64,000 nt of DNA from positions 1 through 64,000 of the forward strand of contig JABJAL010000086.1 of NCBI GenBank assembly GCA_018669005.1, given 5' to 3'. Shown here in pieces: positions 36,770-44,810 of the stretch (its first letter is position 1; each line of letters opens with the position of its first letter). The DNA comes from Nitrospinaceae bacterium (GTDB lineage Bacteria > UBA8248). A program made the translations under genes and the position numbers. The notes under the pieces were generated by a model. That model saw only the letters and a program-made list of their open reading frames with translations, did no database searches and was not told the origin of the DNA.

Positions 36770-37759
36770 CTATATCCACGAGGACCTTCTGTAATTAAAA
36801 ATGACCTTGGATCCATCGGGCTCTATCTCAATAGGCATTTCCTTGTAATCTTTCATTGCAACTTTCAAATTTTCATGAGCTAACGAAGGGCAATACACCA
36901 TCATAAAACCCCCGCCTCCCGCACCACAAATTTTCGCTCCAGTCGCCCCAGCACTCATCGCAATTTTATGCATTTTTTCAATTTGATTATTGGTAATATT
37001 TTCTGCTAATTCTTTTTTAAGTTTCCAATTTAAATCAAGGACTCTACCAATAGAATCGTAATTCCTCCTGGTCAGATCCTCATATGCCTTACATCCCAGT
37101 TGTTTTATTTTTTCGAGTACCTGACTATTTTGTTCCACTCGACCATTTTGCTCACCTAGAATACTACTCGCCTGCCGTGTTTGCCCCGTGAAATATAAGT
37201 ATATATTATTCGTAAAATTGCGCATTTCAGACGACGATAATTTCACACAGTTCACATCTACAGTGTCATCACGATTAAATACAAACGAGTTCATTCCGCC
37301 AAAAGAAGCAATATATTGATCTTGCTTCCCTATGGGTTTTTTGCACCGTACAATTTCTACTTCACAGGCTTCTTCCGCAAGGCGTTCTGGCCCCACTTGC
37401 TCCCCCATAAAAATATAAAATGCATTAAGCAAACCAACCGTTATACTACTCGAAGAACCCAATCCAGAACCTTCCGATGGGATGTCTGAAATCATAGACA
37501 CTTCAACTCCCTCGGTAATTCCCGTAATGCGCATTGCCTCCCGGACGAGTTCATGACTGATTTCATCTACACTATCAACGATTTCTTTCTTTGAATAATT
37601 AACATATATCTTTTTGTCATATCTGCCAGTAATGAATACAAAAACATATTTATCAATCGCAGCACTTACTACAAAACCTTGATTTCGTCGGTAATACTCA
37701 GGAAAATCAGTTCCACCGCCAGAAAAACTAATCCTCAACGGGGTCTGAGTAATGATCAT
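36770..37759 (-). CDS. hddA: D-glycero-D-manno-heptose 7-phosphate kinase (HddA-like GHMP kinase), module 1
   Basis: 329 residues. MIITQTPLRISFSGGGTDFPEYY is the HddA opening, SDIPSEGSGLGSSSSITVGLLNAF the GHMP ATP-binding motif 2, and GAKICGAGGGGFMMVYCP motif 3. CKKPIGKQDQYIASFGG is also typical of this subfamily. HddA phosphorylates C1 of heptose 7-phosphate in the GDP-heptose route. A diverged paralogue lies at 39913, so this locus has two such kinases. Confidence 0.88.
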   Translation of the reverse strand: MIITQTPLRISFSGGGTDFPEYYRRNQGFVVSAAIDKYVFVFITGRYDKKIYVNYSKKEIVDSVDEISHELVREAMRITGITEGVEVSMISDIPSEGSGLGSSSSITVGLLNAFYIFMGEQVGPERLAEEACEVEIVRCKKPIGKQDQYIASFGGMNSFVFNRDDTVDVNCVKLSSSEMRNFTNNIYLYFTGQTRQASSILGEQNGRVEQNSQVLEKIKQLGCKAYEDLTRRNYDSIGRVLDLNWKLKKELAENITNNQIEKMHKIAMSAGATGAKICGAGGGGFMMVYCPSLAHENLKVAMKDYKEMPIEIEPDGSKVIFNYRRSSWI

Positions 37760-37805
37760 CGATTACCCCTCTTCCTTTACGCCCTATCCATACCCATCAT
37801 ATCAT

Positions 37806-37834
37806 TTATTGATTGGTATTTTTCTTATCAATAA
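37806..37834. repeat. 8-bp inverted repeat between the two heptose modules
   Basis: TTATTGAT (37806-37813) and ATCAATAA (37827-37834) are exact reverse complements around a 13-nt loop. It lies in the 267-bp spacer between the transaldolase stop and the hddA start. No T-run follows in the direction of transcription, so it suits an operator better than a terminator. Confidence 0.4.
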
Positions 37835-38026
37835 GCACCCTTGTAGTTAAGACCACCAATGAGTCAACTCAATAACATCACACAACATATTTCGCTAAAC
37901 CAACCATTAAATATTCCAGCATTGGCTTTAGCAGTGTCATCAACAAGAAAATTCCAAAAAAACTATTTTACGCAATCATGGTTGCAAGGGTGTGCTTTCT
38001 ATCTATTTACTACCGTTGGACTATCC

Positions 38027-38719
38027 CTACACTTCCATCTCCAAAAGCGCAGCCTTTGCATCGGCATTGAACATCCTCACCGTCTCCCGGGTAAATTTAT
38101 GGTCTGTCATTTTTTCTAGAATCGGGGGGGGGACTGTAATGATATGTGCGCCGGCGACCGCGGCATTCTGGACATCAATCGTCCCTCTGATGCTTCCTAT
38201 GAGAATTTTTCCGTATCCCCATTTTTCCACCCACTTGGCCGCCATGGTGATAAGGGCATCGGAATCGTGCCCTTCGTCGGCAACCCGGCCCGCGAAGATA
38301 CTTAAATAGGTCGCACCGGCCTTTGCGGCGAGCAGGACCTGATTGAACGAAAGGATGGCGGTTGTGTTTATTTTCACGCCTTCATCCGAAAGCGTTTTGA
38401 TAACCTCCAGGCAAGATACGCCGTCTTCGTTGATGATAGGAATTTTAACGACGATACTGCTCCCCCACTTCGCATACTCGCGGCCCTGCTCGATCATTTC
38501 CGCCGGATCGTTTGTGGTCACTTCGACGCTAAGCGGTCGGTCTCCGAGCAAATTCATAATGTCCCGAGCACCTTTTTCCAAATCCTTGACACCGTCTTTC
38601 AGCATAATGGAAGGGTTGGTCGTAACTCCGTCCAGAATACCTTGACGAACCCAGTGTCCAATCTGAGCAGCATTGGCAGAATCCAAAAAAATTTCCACAT
38701 TATCCCTCATCCGGTTCAA
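38027..38719 (-). CDS. Transaldolase / fructose-6-phosphate-aldolase-like protein
   Basis: 230 residues, the short TalC/FSA-type length. VEIFLDSANAAQIGHWV is the N-terminal DSAN motif, GVTTNPSIM the TTNPS motif, SIVVKIPII carries the Schiff-base Lys, and INTTAILSFNQVLLAAKAGATYLSIFAGRVADEGHD the rest of the barrel. Transaldolases interconvert C3, C4, C6 and C7 sugar phosphates, so it could supply sedoheptulose 7-phosphate to the adjacent isomerase/kinase. It overlaps the HAD gene by 20 nt (start 38719; ATG 38710 is alternative). A nine-C coding run (G9 at 38124-38132) near the 3' end is in frame. Confidence 0.88.
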   Translation of the reverse strand: MNRMRDNVEIFLDSANAAQIGHWVRQGILDGVTTNPSIMLKDGVKDLEKGARDIMNLLGDRPLSVEVTTNDPAEMIEQGREYAKWGSSIVVKIPIINEDGVSCLEVIKTLSDEGVKINTTAILSFNQVLLAAKAGATYLSIFAGRVADEGHDSDALITMAAKWVEKWGYGKILIGSIRGTIDVQNAAVAGAHIITVPPPILEKMTDHKFTRETVRMFNADAKAALLEMEV

Positions 38720-39290
38720 TGAATTTCAACGAATCGGGCAAATTATCAGCGACAAAATCAGGACGAACCCGGTGCTTGTCCATCTCCCGGCATATTTCGC
38801 ACTTCAAATTCCCCAACCAAACGGTACGGCAACCAACCGATTGTCCCGCTAAAACATCAGTCAATCCATCTCCTATCATAAAGGAGGATTTTAAATCAAT
38901 TTCAAGCTCTTCCGCAGCCCGTAGCAAAAGACCGGGCTTGGGTTTTCGGCATTCACATAGCTCACGGTATTCGGGCAATAAAGCGTCAGGATGATGCAGG
39001 CAATAGTAGATGCCATCGAGCTCCGCTCCGGAGTGGTACAACAATCTTTTCATTTTTTCCGTTATTTCATTAAGCAAATCGGGCACCATCTTGCCCTTGG
39101 CGACTCCGGGTTGATTCGAGATAACCACCACGGCAAAACCCATCTCCCGAAACCGGCAGATCGTATCGGTAACTCCGGGTAAAATATTGAATTGATCCGG
39201 GTTGGCGGGTGAGTCCACCGTTCCGTGATCCGGATTCAGGCACATGGGATTTATCACGCCATCCCGATCCAGAAATATCGCACGCTTCAT
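38700..39290 (-). CDS. gmhB: HAD-IIIA phosphatase (GmhB-like), module 2
   Basis: About 196 residues from the ATG at 39290. MKRAIFLDRDGVINPMCLN is the nucleophile motif, VVVISNQPGVAKG motif II, CLHHPDALLPEYRELCECRKPKPGLLL the zinc loop, and SFMIGDGLTDVLAG motif IV. The frame is open further upstream, but those residues overlap the SIS gene and do not fit the family. Expected to dephosphorylate a sugar bisphosphate made by the neighbouring kinase. It differs clearly from the copy at 34860. Confidence 0.88.
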   Translation of the reverse strand: MKRAIFLDRDGVINPMCLNPDHGTVDSPANPDQFNILPGVTDTICRFREMGFAVVVISNQPGVAKGKMVPDLLNEITEKMKRLLYHSGAELDGIYYCLHHPDALLPEYRELCECRKPKPGLLLRAAEELEIDLKSSFMIGDGLTDVLAGQSVGCRTVWLGNLKCEICREMDKHRVRPDFVADNLPDSLKFIEPDEG

Positions 39291-39300
39291 CGGCCGGTCA

Positions 39301-39897
39301 TCAACGAATTGACTCCCATTTCGCCGTAACCTCCTGGAGGTCAGGGTGCGAAACCAGAAGATGCCACACAACCGCCTGAAAGGATTCCGTATGAGGTGTG
39401 ACCATGGCGGGATTCACAGTCGGGACGATGACACAGGCATCCGCAACTTGGGCCGTGAATCCACCATCTCTCCCGACAACACCCCCGATCGCGGCACCGA
39501 TTTCTTTGGCATATTTGAGCGCAAGTACAATATTCGGGCTGACATTATTTTCCAAATCGCCGCCGCCTACCGAAAACACCATGATCATATCTTTTCGTGA
39601 AAAGCGACTGCCCTTAAGCCAGTTTACAAATACGGTTTCCCAACCCTCATCGTTCACGCGGGCGGTCAACTCGCTCACGTTGTCCGTCGGAGCGTAGGCC
39701 TCGATATTGGCAAGTTTTCTAAAATCATTCGTCGCGTGTGAGGCATGAGCTGCGCCTCCTCCTGCACCAAGCAAAAAAAGCCGACCTTCTCTTTCCCGAG
39801 TTTCAACAAGCATCGACACAAGCTTATCGATAGCCGCCAAGTCGAGTTTTTTAATTATTTGTTCCGCTTCGGACAAAAAAATTTCCGTAAAAGTCAT
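39301..39897 (-). CDS. SIS-domain sugar-phosphate isomerase (GmhA-like, diverged), module 2
   Basis: 198 residues. RLFLLGAGGGAAHASHATNDFRKL replaces the usual GNGGSAAIASH of GmhA; the Ser is Gly. LTARVNDEGWETVFVNWL, DMIMVFSVGGGDLENNVSPNIV and VIVPTVNPAMVTPHTESFQAV complete the SIS fold with the C-terminal His/Glu pair. The family isomerises ketose to aldose phosphates. The altered phosphate loop suggests a somewhat different substrate from module 1. It sits 10 nt upstream of the HAD gene and 15 nt downstream of the kinase. Confidence 0.82.
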   Translation of the reverse strand: MTFTEIFLSEAEQIIKKLDLAAIDKLVSMLVETREREGRLFLLGAGGGAAHASHATNDFRKLANIEAYAPTDNVSELTARVNDEGWETVFVNWLKGSRFSRKDMIMVFSVGGGDLENNVSPNIVLALKYAKEIGAAIGGVVGRDGGFTAQVADACVIVPTVNPAMVTPHTESFQAVVWHLLVSHPDLQEVTAKWESIR

Positions 39898-39912
39898 GAG
39901 TCCCCAAATCCC

Positions 39913-40902
39913 TTAAAAATTGACCATCACCTTGGTACCTTCGTCGTCGAAATCGAAAGCCATCTCCTGAAGCCCTTCAGCAACCAAAGAATCTCGCACC
40001 TTGTTTTTCACCGGCGGAGGACAGTATACCATCAAAAACCCACCTCCCCCGGCTCCGATCACTTTTCCACCAAGCGCACCGTTTTCTCTTGAAATTTCAT
40101 ACCAGCGGTCAATGGAGGGATTGCTGATCTTTCCAGAACGGCGTTTTTTATTTTCCCAATGTTCATGCAGTAAGTTTCCGAACAGGTCCACATCTCCCCC
40201 CCTCAGCGCTTCCTTGATTCGATATCCAAGCTCTTTTGTAAAATCCAGGCTGTCAACAACCACCTTGTTTCCATCCTCTGTATCCTGCTTCTGCTCCGCG
40301 AGGACGCCCCGGCTGCTTCGGTTAATTCCCGTGTAAAAAAGAAGCAGATTGCTTCTCAGGGATTCAACTGTGGAAATAGAAATATCCAGAGCGCTGACAT
40401 CCACCCCCCCGCTTTTATCAATTTCCAGGCAAGTAAAACCGCCAAACGCCGCTATATAGTGATCGTGCTTCCCCACGGGATGACCAGCCAGATTCATCTC
40501 GATATCACACGCTTTTTCGGCAAGTTCCTGGGTAGGCATCCTGTCCTTTTTCAACTCGGACAATGCCATCAAGAGAGCAACCAGGTATCTTCCCGAAGAA
40601 CCCATCCCGGTCCCATCGGGAACATCAGCCATGGACACGATCTCCAGGTTATTGTCGAGACCAAAATGCTGAAGGGTGGGACGAACCAGATCGTGTTGAA
40701 TCTCGGCCGCCGAATTGACCTGCTCGTACTTGGAATACTTCAGCCGCAACAAATTATCGGCGGCAGGGCGATTCACATACAGGTAAACGTATTTATTGAT
40801 GGCGGCGCTTAAAATAAATCCGCCGCTTTTCTCGTAATAAGACGGCAAATCCGTGCCGCCACCACCTAGAGGAATTCTAAGCGGCGCTCGAACCAATATC
40901 AC
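39913..40902 (-). CDS. GHMP sugar kinase (HddA-like), module 2
   Basis: 329 residues. MILVRAPLRIPLGGGGTDLPSYY opens the domain, ADVPDGTGMGSSGRYLVALLMAL is the ATP-binding motif and GGKVIGAGGGGFLMVYCP motif 3. HPVGKHDHYIAAFGG parallels the KPIGKQDQYIASFGG of the module 1 kinase. Motif 2 has MGSSGRY where module 1 has LGSSSSI, so the paralogues are well diverged. Likely a heptose 7-phosphate (or related sugar phosphate) 1-kinase. A coding G7 run (C7 at 40404-40410) is in frame. Confidence 0.87.
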   Translation of the reverse strand: MILVRAPLRIPLGGGGTDLPSYYEKSGGFILSAAINKYVYLYVNRPAADNLLRLKYSKYEQVNSAAEIQHDLVRPTLQHFGLDNNLEIVSMADVPDGTGMGSSGRYLVALLMALSELKKDRMPTQELAEKACDIEMNLAGHPVGKHDHYIAAFGGFTCLEIDKSGGVDVSALDISISTVESLRSNLLLFYTGINRSSRGVLAEQKQDTEDGNKVVVDSLDFTKELGYRIKEALRGGDVDLFGNLLHEHWENKKRRSGKISNPSIDRWYEISRENGALGGKVIGAGGGGFLMVYCPPPVKNKVRDSLVAEGLQEMAFDFDDEGTKVMVNF

Positions 40903-40945
40903 CGTATCCCCACAATCTCTTGAAAAGTGTCAGCCATGGGTTCGA

Positions 40946-41965
40946 TCAAGATTTTATTCCGAACCCGGCTTGAGAAGACCCGTACACCGCATCCGTCAAT
41001 TGAATAACGGCTAAGCCATCTTCAACTCCGGCCGCCATCGAACTTCTTCCCGATGAAACGGCCTCCAGAAAATCATCCCACTGCTCTTTCCATGATGTAT
41101 CCTTTCCTTCAAATTCCCATTTTTCTATTTTCGGCGGCCCGCCCTCTTTATTCCGTTCGTGAAAAGTTAATTTTTCAGTACCGTAGCTTCCACCAAGGCC
41201 ATCCACTTCGACCGAACCGCTGTCGCCAAATATTTCAAGACAAAACAAATTTTTCCATTGAGTCCAACTGGCATGGAGTGTAGCCACTTTCCCGCTGGAG
41301 GTTCGGAACAGGGCGAACGCATTATCCTCAACCTGACTTTTCCAGACCCAATTTTCCGTCATGCCGACCGCCTCGGTGAAATCACCGAGAAACCAACGGA
41401 ACAAATCTATCGCGTGAACGCCCTGATCTAGGAGTTCACCGCCACCCGAAAATTCTGGATCCATGCGCCATTCTTTCTCATAACCCCGTCTGCCGCCATG
41501 ACCGTAACGGCAACGCATATACATCAACTCGCCCAGACTTCCTTCACGGTAAAGGGAATACGCCATTTTTACAGCCGGATGATACCGATGATTGTAACCG
41601 ACTTCCAGATAACATCCACTCTCTTTAACCGCTGCAGATAGCTCCTTCGCCTCGTGACTATTCACACACATGGGCTTTTCGCAAAGGACATGTTTCCCCG
41701 CATTCAGCGCGGCAAGCGATATCGGAGCTAAAAAATTATTCGAAGTCGAAACGATAACGATATCGACATCATCCCGCTCGACCATGTCCTCCCATTCAGC
41801 TACCGCCTCGGCTCCAGTTTCCGCCGCAAGCTCATCCATGCGAGAAGGCAATCGATCAGACACAGCGGCAACCCGGCAATTTTCCGAATTCGCCGCCACC
41901 AACGCCCTTCGGGATCCGATGACGCCGCACCCGGCTACCCCTACTCCGAACTTAGTTTTACTCAC
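40946..41965 (-). CDS. Gfo/Idh/MocA-family sugar dehydrogenase
   Basis: 339 residues. FGVGVAGCGVIGSRRALVA is the nucleotide-binding opening, HVLCEKPMCVNSHEAKEL the EKP motif, and GGGELLDQGVHAIDLFRWFLG the D-x3-H substrate/catalytic motif. It overlaps the SDR gene by 4 nt and belongs to the second module. It probably oxidises or reduces a secondary alcohol of a sugar phosphate or nucleotide sugar. It is not a close copy of the gene at 17297. Confidence 0.87.
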   Translation of the reverse strand: MSKTKFGVGVAGCGVIGSRRALVAANSENCRVAAVSDRLPSRMDELAAETGAEAVAEWEDMVERDDVDIVIVSTSNNFLAPISLAALNAGKHVLCEKPMCVNSHEAKELSAAVKESGCYLEVGYNHRYHPAVKMAYSLYREGSLGELMYMRCRYGHGGRRGYEKEWRMDPEFSGGGELLDQGVHAIDLFRWFLGDFTEAVGMTENWVWKSQVEDNAFALFRTSSGKVATLHASWTQWKNLFCLEIFGDSGSVEVDGLGGSYGTEKLTFHERNKEGGPPKIEKWEFEGKDTSWKEQWDDFLEAVSSGRSSMAAGVEDGLAVIQLTDAVYGSSQAGFGIKS

Positions 41966-42813
41966 TTCCAGTCCATGCCGCGCTCGGCGGGAACGATCCG
42001 GCGAAGGGTGTAGACATCCGATTTTTTGAAGTCCTCAAGATGCTTTTCGAATCCCGCCCATCCATCCCATATCGCGCTGATGAACTTGCCTGTAATCGCA
42101 TCCCCTCTCGGCGATGCCAAATACGCGGCAAGAGCGGCTGGAACACTGGGGTCCACCCCCCCTTCTTCCATTTCTTTTCTGGTCTTCTGAAGAAATTCGG
42201 CACCCGCGTTATCCCCGGCATCCATCGTCTGTTGATGAAGACGTGTGACAACGAAACCGGGGGCAATCGAATTGACCTGGATGTTATGATCACTCAACTC
42301 GATCGACAGGTTTTCGGTAACGCGGACCAGCGCCGCCTTGGATGACGCATACGCACTGTATCTGGGAAACGGGCCGGCGGCTCCACCTCCCGCAATGTTG
42401 ATAATTTTTCCGCCACCCGCCTTGATCATCAAAGGAACAACAGCCTGGCAGACCTTCATGGTCCCGAAAAGATTGATCCGCATGGCCTCTTCCCATAAAT
42501 CGAGATCCACTTCCCAGGAAGGACCGATGGGGCCGTATATTCCCGCATTATTCACCAGAATATCGATATTCCCAAATCGGCGAGTCGCGGCCTCAACCAT
42601 ATTAGCGACTTGCTCTTTATCTGTAATATCCGCCCGCACAGAGAGAACGTCGGGATTGATTTTTTCGAATTCCGCCACCGCCTTCTTTATTTCCTGTTCA
42701 TTGCGGGCACAAAAAGCGACTTTTGCGCCTTCGTCCAGAAATTTCGTAACGGTAGCTTTCCCGATTCCCAAACTGCCCCCAGTGATCAGGGCGACGCGAT
42801 CTTTCAGGTTCAT
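41962..42813 (-). CDS. Classical SDR oxidoreductase
   Basis: 283 residues. DRVALITGGSLGIGKATVTKFL is the TGxxxGIG motif, NIDILVNNAGIYGP the NNAG motif, and YSAYASSKAALVRV the catalytic Y-x3-K, with GGKIINIAGGGA providing the Ser-position region (here Ala/Gly-rich, so the catalytic Ser is unclear). The C-terminal ~35 residues extend beyond the usual SDR end. Overlaps of 4 nt with both neighbours show tight coupling with the Gfo/Idh and UGD-like genes. Probably acts on the same sugar. Confidence 0.85.
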   Translation of the reverse strand: MNLKDRVALITGGSLGIGKATVTKFLDEGAKVAFCARNEQEIKKAVAEFEKINPDVLSVRADITDKEQVANMVEAATRRFGNIDILVNNAGIYGPIGPSWEVDLDLWEEAMRINLFGTMKVCQAVVPLMIKAGGGKIINIAGGGAAGPFPRYSAYASSKAALVRVTENLSIELSDHNIQVNSIAPGFVVTRLHQQTMDAGDNAGAEFLQKTRKEMEEGGVDPSVPAALAAYLASPRGDAITGKFISAIWDGWAGFEKHLEDFKKSDVYTLRRIVPAERGMDWK

Positions 42814-44111
42814 CGGCCGATACCCCTATAGCGAAATCCCAAGCACTCCAATTCCGCTTTATCCAAGAAATTGCTCCCATCTAAAACGACAGGGGTCTTC
42901 ATGCTGTTTCGAATCCGGGAAAAATCAAGCTCTTTAAATTCGGGCCATTCCGTCAGAACCAAAAGACCGGAAGTTCCACGCGCCGCCTCATATGCACTAT
43001 TCATTCTTTCCAAATCCGGTGGATTTTCCGCCTCGCTCAAATCCGCCCTCGGATCGTATGCCCGAATACGGCAGCCTTGCGCCACCAGAGACTCGATTAC
43101 CTCTATCGCCATCGATCTTCTGATTGTGCTCGTTCCCGCCTTGTATGTCAGACCGAGCACGGCAAGCTCCAGCCCCTCAAGGGAGTCGAATATTTCCCCT
43201 AGTTTTTTCCGGAAAATCTCCGGCCTCTTGCGGTTCACCTCAAGCACGCTGGAGAGGAGGGGTGTTTCCTCCCCTTTCATCCGACCAATTTTCATTAAAG
43301 CCTGAACATCACGTGCCAGCGTACCGCCGGAAAAACCCATCCCCGGAGCAAGAAACGCGCGCGGGCCAATACGCCCGTCCGCCTTCAGAGCAGCGGCGAC
43401 TTCCCCTGTATCGGCACCAACTTTCTCACAAAGCTCCGACACCTCATTGATAAAGGAAACTGAGGTGGCCAAAAAAGAATTCAATACATGCTTCGTCATC
43501 TCTGCGCTCGCCAGAGACATCGTCAGTACGGGTGCGCCAAAATCCTGAAACAATTCGACCGCCCGCTCTTTGGCATTGTCATCATCCGCACCCACGACCA
43601 CCCGATCCGGATGTAAGTAGCAGCGGATCGCATCGCTGAGCCTCAAATTTTCCGGTGAATAGACAAGCCCGATACCTTGATTCCCGCTGATACGCTGGAC
43701 CTCTTCCAGCCATCCGGCGCAGGTTCCGACGGGAACCTGGCTCGACACAACAATCAATGAATCGTTTTTCAAAAACGGAGCGATGTCCCGAACCGCGCTC
43801 ACCAATGGCTCCAGGTCCGCCGTGTCCTCGGACGACACAGGGGTATCGAAAGCCACAATCACGATATCGGATTTCTTAATCGATTCCTTGAAATCCGTGG
43901 AAAATGACAAACTCCCGGATTTTATGTGTTTTGAAAGAAGATCGTTCAACCCAGGCTCGAATATAGGAGCCTCTCCCCCGGCCAGGTTGCCGACCACCTC
44001 GAGCGACCGATCCAGGCCAACAACCTGGTGCCCCGCCTCGGCCCAACAAGCCGAGAGAACGCTCCCCAGGTGCCATAGCCCGACCACACAGATGGACTCA
44101 GAAGAACTCAC
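42810..44111 (-). CDS. UDP-glucose/GDP-mannose dehydrogenase homologue lacking the catalytic Cys
   Basis: 433 residues, full length. ICVVGLWHLGSVLSACWAEAGHQV is the N-terminal Rossmann motif, VVSSQVPVGT, YSPENLRLSDAIRCYLHPDR and EMTKHVLNSFLATSVSFINE match UGD landmarks including the active-site Lys and Asn. But the GFGGSCFPKD motif reads GFSGGTLARD (residues 259-268): the nucleophilic Cys is Thr264 (codon ACG at 43322-43320), and the Lys is Arg. The Cys is needed for the second oxidation to the acid, so this protein may stop at an aldehyde/ketone or do something else. It is 4 nt overlapped with the SDR gene and abuts the nucleotidyltransferase. Confidence 0.87.
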   Translation of the reverse strand: MSSSESICVVGLWHLGSVLSACWAEAGHQVVGLDRSLEVVGNLAGGEAPIFEPGLNDLLSKHIKSGSLSFSTDFKESIKKSDIVIVAFDTPVSSEDTADLEPLVSAVRDIAPFLKNDSLIVVSSQVPVGTCAGWLEEVQRISGNQGIGLVYSPENLRLSDAIRCYLHPDRVVVGADDDNAKERAVELFQDFGAPVLTMSLASAEMTKHVLNSFLATSVSFINEVSELCEKVGADTGEVAAALKADGRIGPRAFLAPGMGFSGGTLARDVQALMKIGRMKGEETPLLSSVLEVNRKRPEIFRKKLGEIFDSLEGLELAVLGLTYKAGTSTIRRSMAIEVIESLVAQGCRIRAYDPRADLSEAENPPDLERMNSAYEAARGTSGLLVLTEWPEFKELDFSRIRNSMKTPVVLDGSNFLDKAELECLGFRYRGIGR

Positions 44112-44810
44112 CTAGAATTTTCCTTTCAAGTGTTCATATCTCTCAGGGGTATCGATCCCCAAAACTTCACCCGGCATGACCTTCCCAAAAATCGGATGGC
44201 CTCCGGATAAAAGAGCGGGGAAAATATCGTAGCCAAAATCCGGTGCTCCGTGAGCCGGAATATGAGAAAAAATATCCGGTGAGAGAACATAAAGCCCACC
44301 ATTGACCAGATTTCCGGCCCCCGAGCCTTCGGGTGGCTTTTCGACAAACCCTGTCACCCGGTCATCGTCATCCAACTGGGCAATTCCAGCACCGCTGGTG
44401 TCTTCTCTTTCAAACAATGCGATAGATGCTACTCCATCCCGTTCGGCATGAAATTCCCATAAAGAATACAGATCGCATTCCAGGTAGTTGTCACCGTACA
44501 TTACCCAGAATGGCTCACCTTCTAGATATTTCTGGAAATTCTTCACCGCCCCAGCGGTGCCCAGAAGCTCAGGTTCATAGGAATAGGTGATCTGAAACCC
44601 CCAGGAGGACCCATCCCCGCAATAATTCCGCAAGACATCAGGACTATGATGCAGATTCATGAAAATTTCACTCACACCCACTTTGGCCAACTGCTCCAGG
44701 AGGTAGGAAACGATGGGTTCCCCCCCGACTGGCAACATCGGCTTGGGTGTAGTTTCGGTCAATCGGTTTAGCCGTGTCCCTTTACCTGCCGCCAGTACGA
44801 CTGCTTTCAA
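44112..44810 (-). CDS. hddC: Sugar-1-phosphate nucleotidyltransferase (HddC-like)
   Basis: 232 residues. KAVVLAAGKGTRLNRLTETTPKPML is the nucleotidyltransferase signature, WVMYGDNYLECDL the metal-binding Asp motif, and VTGFVEKPPEGSGAGNLVNGGLYVL the sugar-binding region. Length and context suit D-glycero-D-manno-heptose 1-phosphate guanylyltransferase, but the base specificity is not certain. I chose the TTG at 44810 because AGGAGG (44825-44820) lies 9 nt before it. The gene overlaps the epimerase by 29 nt. It is the only such enzyme for the two heptose modules in this window. Confidence 0.85.
   Translation of the reverse strand: MKAVVLAAGKGTRLNRLTETTPKPMLPVGGEPIVSYLLEQLAKVGVSEIFMNLHHSPDVLRNYCGDGSSWGFQITYSYEPELLGTAGAVKNFQKYLEGEPFWVMYGDNYLECDLYSLWEFHAERDGVASIALFEREDTSGAGIAQLDDDDRVTGFVEKPPEGSGAGNLVNGGLYVLSPDIFSHIPAHGAPDFGYDIFPALLSGGHPIFGKVMPGEVLGIDTPERYEHLKGKF

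Noticed and set aside
37806-37834. Rho-independent terminator between heptose modules
   Set aside because: Inverted repeat is AT-rich, only 8 bp, and lacks a following T-run in the direction of transcription.
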